Source: Kluyvera sp040932435 (GTDB lineage Bacteria; Pseudomonadota; Gammaproteobacteria; Enterobacterales; Enterobacteriaceae). Taken from it: DNA of 64,000 nt. The stretch spans positions 62,001-126,000 of the forward strand of contig NZ_JBFQGA010000006.1 in NCBI RefSeq assembly GCF_040932435.1, written 5' to 3'. Below are positions 58,643-64,000 of the stretch, one piece after another. The notes beneath the pieces were generated by a model. It was not told the DNA's origin. It saw only the letters and a list, made by a program, of their open reading frames with translations, and did not search any database. Positions within the stretch are counted from its first letter, which is position 1. Every line of letters begins with the position of its first letter. A program made the position numbers and the translations under genes.

Positions 58643-58987
58643 TTACACCGCGGCAATAATTTTAATCTCAACTTTATAACGCGGGTTCATCAGCTTTGCC
58701 TGCACCGTGCAGCGCACCGGCGCATGGCCCGCGACTACCCACGCATCCCACGCTTTGTTCATCGCAGCGAAATCTTCGCCGTTTGGCAAAAAGATAGTGG
58801 CGTCGAGAATACGCGACTTACTGCTGCCTTGTTTTTCCAGCACCGCATCAATCTGCGCCAAGGTATTAGCCGTTTGCTCAAAGGCATCCGCATCGAGATT
58901 TTCCGGCACCCCGGTGTAGTACAAGGTGTTGTTGTGAATCACTACATCGGACCAGCGCGCTTCGGCATCAATACGTACAATCGTCAT
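58643..58987 (-). CDS. yoaB: YoaB, RidA-family protein
   Basis: 114 residues from ATG 58987 (MTIVRIDAEARWSDVVIHNN), E. coli length, nearly identical in sequence. RidA/YjgF fold: LYYTGVPENL, AVLEKQGSSKSRILDATIFL, AWVVAGHAPVRCTVQAKL with the Arg-Cys motif of the trimer cleft. RidA proteins hydrolyse reactive enamine/imine intermediates from PLP enzymes; YoaB's own substrate is unknown. Divergent from yoaA. Confidence 0.94.
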   Translation of the reverse strand: MTIVRIDAEARWSDVVIHNNTLYYTGVPENLDADAFEQTANTLAQIDAVLEKQGSSKSRILDATIFLPNGEDFAAMNKAWDAWVVAGHAPVRCTVQAKLMNPRYKVEIKIIAAV

Positions 58988-59115
58988 TTCAATTTCCTTT
59001 TTAACATCACGTAATCGCGCTAAGACTGCCACATTGTCGACGCCGCGTCACGACTTCGGCTGGCATAAGCGGGGTTGGCCTGACATAATCACTGGCAATA
59101 TTTCCAGGGGGTAAC

Positions 59116-61026
59116 GTGACGGACGATTTTGCAGCAGACGGCCAGCTAGCGCAGGCGATAACCGGCTTTAAACCGCGTGAACCGCAGCGCCAGATGGCGC
59201 ACGCCGTCATGAAGGCGATTGTCGAAGGTCAGCCGCTGGTGGTTGAAGCCGGGACGGGAACCGGTAAAACTTACGCTTATCTGGCGCCTGCGCTGCGGGC
59301 GAACAAAAAAGTTATTATCTCAACCGGCTCAAAAGCGCTGCAAGACCAGCTTTATAGCCGCGACCTGCCGACCGTTGCCAAAGCCTTGAGCTATGCCGGC
59401 AAACTGGCGCTGCTCAAAGGACGCTCGAACTATCTATGCATCGAACGCCTAGAACAACAGGCGCTGGCGGGCGGTGATTTGCCGGTGCAGACGCTAAGCG
59501 ATGTCATTATGCTGCGTAGTTGGGCAAACCATACGCTCGATGGCGATATCAGTACCTGCGCCAGCGTCGCGGAAGATGCGGTGGTGTGGCCGCTGGTGAC
59601 CAGTACCAACGACAACTGCCTTGGCAGCGACTGCCCGCAGTATCAGGAATGCTTCGTCGTTAAAGCGCGTAAAAAAGCGATGGATGCCGACGTGGTGGTG
59701 GTTAACCATCACTTGTTCCTTGCTGACATGGTGGTGAAAGAGAGTGGTTTCGGTGAGCTTATCCCGGAGGCCGAGGTGATGATCTTCGATGAAGCCCATC
59801 AGTTGCCGGATATTGCCAGCCAATATTTTGGCCAGTCGCTCTCCAGCCGCCAACTATTGGATCTGGCAAAAGATGTCACCATTGCCTACCGCACCGAACT
59901 CAAAGATACCCAGCAACTGCAAAAATGCGCCGACCGACTGGCCCAGGCGACGCAGGATTTCCGCTTGCAGGTGGGCGATCCTGGCTATCGTGGCAATTTG
60001 CGCGAACTGTTGGCCGATAACAACGTCCAGCGCGCGCTGCTGCTGCTCGACGATGCGCTGGAGCTTTGCTACGACGTGGCAAAGCTTTCGCTCGGCCGCT
60101 CGGCGCTGCTCGACGTGGCATTTGAACGCGCGACGGTGTACCGGGCGCGGTTGAAGCGCTTAAAAGAGATCAACACGCCAGGCTTTAGCTACTGGTATGA
60201 ATGTAATTCCCGTCACTTTACGCTGGCGCTTACGCCGCTGACGGTGGCGGATAAATTTAAAGAAGTGATGGCAGCAAAACCGGGCAGTTGGATCTTCACC
60301 TCCGCAACGCTGTCGGTAAACGATGATTTGCACCACTTTACCGAGCGGCTGGGGATTGAAAACGCCGAGTCGATGCTGCTGCCAAGCCCGTTTGACTATG
60401 CAACCCAGGCATTGCTCTGTGTGCCGCGCAATCTGCCGCTGCCAAATCAACCCGGCGCCGCACGTCATCTGGCGGCGATGCTTCGGCCGCTGATTGAAGC
60501 CAACAACGGCCGCTGCTTTATGTTATGCACCTCGCACGCCATGATGCGCGATCTTGCTGAACAGTTCCGCGCGACCATGACCCTGCCGGTGTTGCTGCAA
60601 GGCGAAACCAGTAAAGGACAGCTTTTGCAGCAGTTTGTGAGTGCCGGTAACGCGCTGCTGGTGGCAACCAGCAGTTTTTGGGAAGGGGTTGATGTACGTG
60701 GTGATGCGCTGTCGTTGGTCATCATCGACAAACTGCCGTTCACCTCGCCGGACGATCCGCTGCTGAAAGCGCGAATGGAAGACTGCCGCCTGCGCGGTGG
60801 CGATCCTTTCGACGACGTGCAGCTACCTGATGCCGTCATCACCTTAAAGCAGGGGGTGGGGCGTTTGATTCGTGACGTCACCGATCGCGGCGTGCTGGTT
60901 ATCTGCGACAACCGCCTGGTGATGCGTCCCTACGGCGCGACGTTCCTTGCCAGCCTGCCACCCGCACCGCGCACCCGCGATATTCGTCGGGCGGTACGCT
61001 TTCTTGCGGTGCCATCAACGCGGTAA
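59116..61026 (+). CDS. yoaA: YoaA, XPD/DinG-like iron-sulfur DNA helicase
   Basis: 636 residues, same as E. coli. SF2 helicase motifs: Walker A VEAGTGTGKTYAY, DEAH box IFDEAHQLPD, motif VI QGVGRLIRDVTDRG. The Fe-S cluster cysteines are in NYLCIERLEQQ, DNCLGSDCPQYQECF. With HolC it unwinds damaged DNA at stalled forks in E. coli; SOS control is known there but I did not confirm a LexA box here. Start is GTG at 59116 (VTDDFAADGQLAQAIT) after AGGGGGTAAC. Confidence 0.95.
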   Translation: MTDDFAADGQLAQAITGFKPREPQRQMAHAVMKAIVEGQPLVVEAGTGTGKTYAYLAPALRANKKVIISTGSKALQDQLYSRDLPTVAKALSYAGKLALLKGRSNYLCIERLEQQALAGGDLPVQTLSDVIMLRSWANHTLDGDISTCASVAEDAVVWPLVTSTNDNCLGSDCPQYQECFVVKARKKAMDADVVVVNHHLFLADMVVKESGFGELIPEAEVMIFDEAHQLPDIASQYFGQSLSSRQLLDLAKDVTIAYRTELKDTQQLQKCADRLAQATQDFRLQVGDPGYRGNLRELLADNNVQRALLLLDDALELCYDVAKLSLGRSALLDVAFERATVYRARLKRLKEINTPGFSYWYECNSRHFTLALTPLTVADKFKEVMAAKPGSWIFTSATLSVNDDLHHFTERLGIENAESMLLPSPFDYATQALLCVPRNLPLPNQPGAARHLAAMLRPLIEANNGRCFMLCTSHAMMRDLAEQFRATMTLPVLLQGETSKGQLLQQFVSAGNALLVATSSFWEGVDVRGDALSLVIIDKLPFTSPDDPLLKARMEDCRLRGGDPFDDVQLPDAVITLKQGVGRLIRDVTDRGVLVICDNRLVMRPYGATFLASLPPAPRTRDIRRAVRFLAVPSTR

Positions 61027-61093
61027 TGCGTGACAAAGTGTGATAAGATGCGCGCCATTTTATTGATCCGTAACTGCGAGAGCGCGACTAACC

Positions 61094-61789
61094 ATGCGAA
61101 TTCTGGCTATCGATACCGCCACAGAAGCCTGTTCGGCTGCGCTGTGGAATGATGCGAACACCTGTGCCCACTTCGAGCTTTGTCCTCGGGAACATACCCA
61201 ACGTATTCTGCCGATTGTGCAGGATATCCTCACTGAGGGCGGCGTAGGCCTGCACGACCTCGATGCGCTGGCCTTTGGCCGTGGGCCGGGCAGCTTCACC
61301 GGCGTGCGTATCGGCATTGGTATCGCGCAGGGGCTGGCGCTTGGCGCCGAGCTGCCGATGATTGGCGTTTCCACGCTGGCGACCATGGCGCAGGGCGCAT
61401 GGCGCAAGCAGGGCGCATCCCGCGTTCTTGCGGCCATTGATGCGCGTATGGGTGAAGTGTATTGGGCTGAATATCAGCGTGATGCGCAGGGTGTCTGGCA
61501 CGGTGAAGCGACCGAAGCCGTACTCAAGCCGGAAGCGGTGCAGCAGCGTCTTGCCGAGCTTGACGGCGAGTGGGCAACCGTGGGCACCGGCTGGGCCGCT
61601 TGGCCGGATATGACTCAGGGAGCGAACGTTCAGCTCATCGACGGCGATGTGCTGTTGCCGGAAGCCGAAGATATGCTGCCGATCGCCTGCTATTTGCTGG
61701 CGCAGGGCAAAACGGTCGCCGTAGACAAAGCTGAACCCGTTTATTTACGAAATGAAGTGGCGTGGAAGAAACTTCCGGGCCGTGAATGA
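61094..61789 (+). CDS. tsaB: TsaB, subunit of the tRNA t6A37 synthesis complex
   Basis: 231 residues, same as E. coli. ASKHA-fold protein: MRILAIDTATEACSAALW, HTQRILPIVQDIL, GRGPGSFTGVRIGIGIAQGL. It lacks the metal-binding histidines of TsaD and acts as its partner with TsaE in making threonylcarbamoyl-adenosine on tRNAs. Essential in E. coli. Follows yoaA by 67 bases. Confidence 0.96.
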   Translation: MRILAIDTATEACSAALWNDANTCAHFELCPREHTQRILPIVQDILTEGGVGLHDLDALAFGRGPGSFTGVRIGIGIAQGLALGAELPMIGVSTLATMAQGAWRKQGASRVLAAIDARMGEVYWAEYQRDAQGVWHGEATEAVLKPEAVQQRLAELDGEWATVGTGWAAWPDMTQGANVQLIDGDVLLPEAEDMLPIACYLLAQGKTVAVDKAEPVYLRNEVAWKKLPGRE

Positions 61790-61826
61790 CTCTAACTGGA
61801 TGAATATTGAGACCAGGAGCAGCATC

Positions 61827-62408
61827 ATGGCAGGTAAAAAATGTGTCATTCGGGGGGCTATCGCCGGACTTATCGCGCTAGCGTTAAGCGGTTGCGTCAC
61901 CGTGCCTGATGCCATTCAGGGCACTAGCCCAACGCCGCAGCAGGATCTCGTCCGCGTAATGGCGGCACCGCAGCTGTATGTCGGCCAAGAATCGCGCTTT
62001 GGCGGCACGGTGGTCGGGATTGAAAACCAGCAGGGACATACCCGTCTGGAGATAGCCACTGTTCCGCTGGACAGCGGAGCACGGCCAACGCTCGGTGAGG
62101 CCTCTCGTGGGCGCATCTATGCCGATGTGAACGGTTTCCTCGACCCGGTAGATTTCCGCGGACAGCTGGTGACGGTGGTCGGCCCTATTGTCGGGACGCT
62201 GGAAGGGAAGGTGGGCACCACCAAATATACCTTCCTGCATCTTCAGGCGACGGGCTATAAGCGCTGGCACGTGGCCCAGCAGGTGGTGATGCCACCTCAG
62301 CCACTCGATCCTTGGGCCTTTGGTCCTCGTCCTTGGAACTACGGTTATGGCGGCTGGGGATGGTATAACCCAGGTCCTGCAGAAGTACGGAACGTCGTAA
62401 CTGAGTAA
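61827..62408 (+). CDS. yeaY: YeaY, Slp-family outer-membrane lipoprotein
   Basis: 193 residues from ATG 61827, same as E. coli YeaY; a longer in-frame start lies inside tsaB. Lipoprotein signal with lipobox LALSGC (Cys26), then VPDAIQGTSPTPQQDLVRVM and the Slp-domain TFLHLQATGYKRWH. The C-terminus is rich in Trp/Gly/Tyr/Pro (YGYGGWGWYNPGP). Sigma-E regulated in E. coli. Function unknown. Terminator follows. Confidence 0.93.
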   Translation: MAGKKCVIRGAIAGLIALALSGCVTVPDAIQGTSPTPQQDLVRVMAAPQLYVGQESRFGGTVVGIENQQGHTRLEIATVPLDSGARPTLGEASRGRIYADVNGFLDPVDFRGQLVTVVGPIVGTLEGKVGTTKYTFLHLQATGYKRWHVAQQVVMPPQPLDPWAFGPRPWNYGYGGWGWYNPGPAEVRNVVTE

Positions 62409-62427
62409 CAACAGAAGTCATACAGAC

Positions 62428-62461
62428 AAAAAAGAAACAGCGGCTTGTCCGCTGTTTCTTC
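62428..62461 (+). terminator. Terminator of yeaY
   Basis: Stem AAGAAACAGCGG / CCGCTGTTTCTT with loop CTTGT, flanked by A and T-rich DNA. Confidence 0.85.
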
Positions 62462-62527
62462 GTTGTAATGGATATAAAAAAAATAAAGAGTGACGTGCTT
62501 CGCAACCTTAATTTCGAGTAATTCTTA

Positions 62528-62544
62528 AACTGGTACGCTGAGTT
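62528..62544. promoter_or_regulatory. FadR operator of fadD
   Basis: AACTGGTACGCTGAGTT fits the FadR consensus AACTGGTCNGACCAGTT in its left half and end and corresponds to the E. coli fadD O1 site. It lies 72-88 bases upstream of the fadD start. Confidence 0.7.
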
Positions 62545-62615
62545 AATATTATGTTAACGAAAGTTTGCCGATTGGGGTTGTGATGACGACAAATACGTAT
62601 TTTAGAGGTGATGCT

Positions 62616-64000
62616 TTGAATAAGGTTTGGCTCAACCGTTACCCTGCCGATGTCCCGGCAGAGATTAACCCTGACCGCTATCAATCCTTGGTGGAACTGT
62701 TTGAACAGGCTACAACCCGCTTTGCGGATCAGCCAGGCTTCGTCAACATGGGCGAAGTGATGACCTTCCGTAAGCTAGAGGAGCGCAGCCGCGCCTTCGC
62801 AGCCTATCTCCAGCAGGGGCTTGGGCTAAAGCAGGGTGACCGCGTCGCGCTGATGATGCCTAACTTGCTGCAGTATCCGGTTGCGCTGTTCGGTATCCTG
62901 CGTGCCGGGATGATCGTGGTTAACGTGAACCCGCTCTACACCCCACGCGAGCTGGAACACCAGCTAAACGATAGCGGCGCTCAAGCAATTGTTATCGTCT
63001 CAAACTTTGCCCATACCTTAGAAAAGGTCGTGGCCCAGACCTCGGTAAAGCACGTTATTTTGACCCGTATGGGCGATCAGCTTTCCACCGCCAAAGGGAC
63101 GTTGGTGAACTTCGTCGTGAAGTACATTAAACGCCTAGTGCCGAAATACCATTTGCCTGATGCCATCTCTTTCCGCCGTGCGCTGCATTCCGGCTACCGT
63201 TTGCAGTACGTAAAACCGGTGGTGAAGGCTGACGATATTGCCTTCCTACAATATACCGGTGGCACCACTGGCGTGGCTAAAGGTGCAATGCTGACTCACC
63301 GCAACATGCTGGCCAACCTCGAGCAGGTGAAGGCGACCTACGGGCCGCTGCTGCATGAAGGCAAAGAAGTGGTGATCACCGCGCTACCGCTGTATCACAT
63401 CTTCGCCCTCACCATGAACTGCCTGCTGTTTATCGAGCTTGGCGGAAAAAATATTCTGATAACCAACCCGCGTGATATTCCGGGGCTGGTGAAAGAGTTA
63501 GCGAAATACCCATTCACCGCGATGACCGGGGTGAATACGCTGTTCAATGCGTTGCTGAATAACAAAGAGTTCCAGCAGCTTGATTTCTCTACCCTTAATC
63601 TGTCTGCAGGTGGCGGGATGCCCGTTAACCACTCGGTGGCTGAACGTTGGGTGAAGTTGACCGGACAATATCTGCTTGAAGGCTACGGCCTGACCGAATG
63701 TGCGCCGCTGGTCAGCGTGAACCCGCACGATATCGACTATCACAGCGGCAGCATTGGGCTGCCGGTGCCTTCTACCGACGTGAAGCTGGTGGATGATGAC
63801 GATAATGAAGTTGCTGCGGGTGAACCTGGCGAACTGTGTGTCAGAGGACCGCAGGTGATGGAAGGCTATTGGCAGCGTCCGGATGCGACCGAAGAAATCA
63901 TGAAAAACGGCTGGCTGCATACCGGTGATATCGCGGTGATGGACGAAGAAGGTTTCCTACGTATCGTTGACCGTAAAAAAGATATGATTCTGGTGTCCGG
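62616..64000 (+). CDS. fadD: FadD, long-chain acyl-CoA synthetase (N-terminal 461 codons)
   Basis: The right edge cuts the gene; about 100 residues are missing. It activates imported fatty acids to acyl-CoA at the inner membrane. The sequence follows E. coli FadD closely: KVWLNRYPADVP, RVALMMPNLLQYP, the AMP-binding P-loop YTGGTTGVAKGAMLTHRN, LPLYHIFALTMNCLLF, EGYGLTECAPLVSV, and the start of the FACS motif ENGWLHTGDIAVMDEEGFL-like NGWLHTGD. The start is TTG at 62616, as in E. coli, with AGAGGTG 6 bases upstream. An in-frame ATG at 62583 would add 11 residues (MTTNTYFRGDA) but its ribosome site is weaker. Confidence 0.94.
   Translation, partial: MNKVWLNRYPADVPAEINPDRYQSLVELFEQATTRFADQPGFVNMGEVMTFRKLEERSRAFAAYLQQGLGLKQGDRVALMMPNLLQYPVALFGILRAGMIVVNVNPLYTPRELEHQLNDSGAQAIVIVSNFAHTLEKVVAQTSVKHVILTRMGDQLSTAKGTLVNFVVKYIKRLVPKYHLPDAISFRRALHSGYRLQYVKPVVKADDIAFLQYTGGTTGVAKGAMLTHRNMLANLEQVKATYGPLLHEGKEVVITALPLYHIFALTMNCLLFIELGGKNILITNPRDIPGLVKELAKYPFTAMTGVNTLFNALLNNKEFQQLDFSTLNLSAGGGMPVNHSVAERWVKLTGQYLLEGYGLTECAPLVSVNPHDIDYHSGSIGLPVPSTDVKLVDDDDNEVAAGEPGELCVRGPQVMEGYWQRPDATEEIMKNGWLHTGDIAVMDEEGFLRIVDRKKDMILVS

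Overview
The window is chromosomal DNA from a member of the Enterobacteriaceae. The gene order of about 45 genes (purT, yebE, ptrB, exoX, yobB, holE, yobA-yebZ-yebY, sdsR, then yebV, rsmF, letB-letA, msrC, proQ-prc, htpX, yebQ, kdgR, yobH, mgrB, yebO, yobF-cspC, rlmA, mntP, yobD, manZYX, yoaE, pdeD, sdaA, nudL, pabB, yoaH, yoaB, yoaA, tsaB, yeaY, fadD) follows the E. coli 41-min region, but the protein divergence and the accessory blocks point to another genus (Enterobacter/Lelliottia/Kluyvera-like; the genus cannot be fixed from sequence reading alone). Relative to E. coli, yebF, yebG, pphA, yebW and yoaC are not found where they are expected.

Core block 1 (1-6.86 kb): purine and peptide metabolism, DNA exonuclease ExoX, polymerase theta subunit, a CopC/CopD-type copper operon, and the overlapping sRNAs SdsR and RyeA. 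Accessory block A (about 6.9-20.2 kb), AT-rich, sits where E. coli carries pphA and yebW. It holds a chaperone-usher fimbrial operon (two pilins, chaperone, usher, two-domain adhesin) bracketed by two paralogous pairs of regulators, each a winged-helix protein followed by a LuxR-like protein. Next come a secreted protein made of three 31-residue cysteine repeats, a divergent cold-shock pair (cspH/cspG-like), two zinc-ribbon microproteins (one a YmcF/YnfQ relative with no ATG/GTG/TTG start), a decayed lambdoid-phage gene (DUF1367), and lpxP, the cold-type lipid A acyltransferase, which in E. coli lies elsewhere.

Core block 2 (21-48.6 kb): envelope lipid transport (letAB), RNA chaperone proQ and periplasmic protease prc, membrane protease htpX, the PhoQ inhibitor mgrB, cspC, the Mn exporter mntP with its riboswitch, the mannose PTS, a c-di-GMP phosphodiesterase, serine deaminase and PABA synthase. 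Accessory block B (48.6-58.6 kb) sits between yoaH and yoaB. It holds a secreted DUF2233 protein, then a divergent uronate-polysaccharide locus: a heparinase II/III-type lyase and a periplasmic alginate-lyase-family protein on one side, and a complete sugar ABC transporter plus a second, cytoplasmic alginate-lyase-family protein on the other. Candidate CRP sites lie in the gap. The block ends in a REP cluster. The window closes with yoaB, yoaA, tsaB, yeaY and the first 461 codons of fadD.
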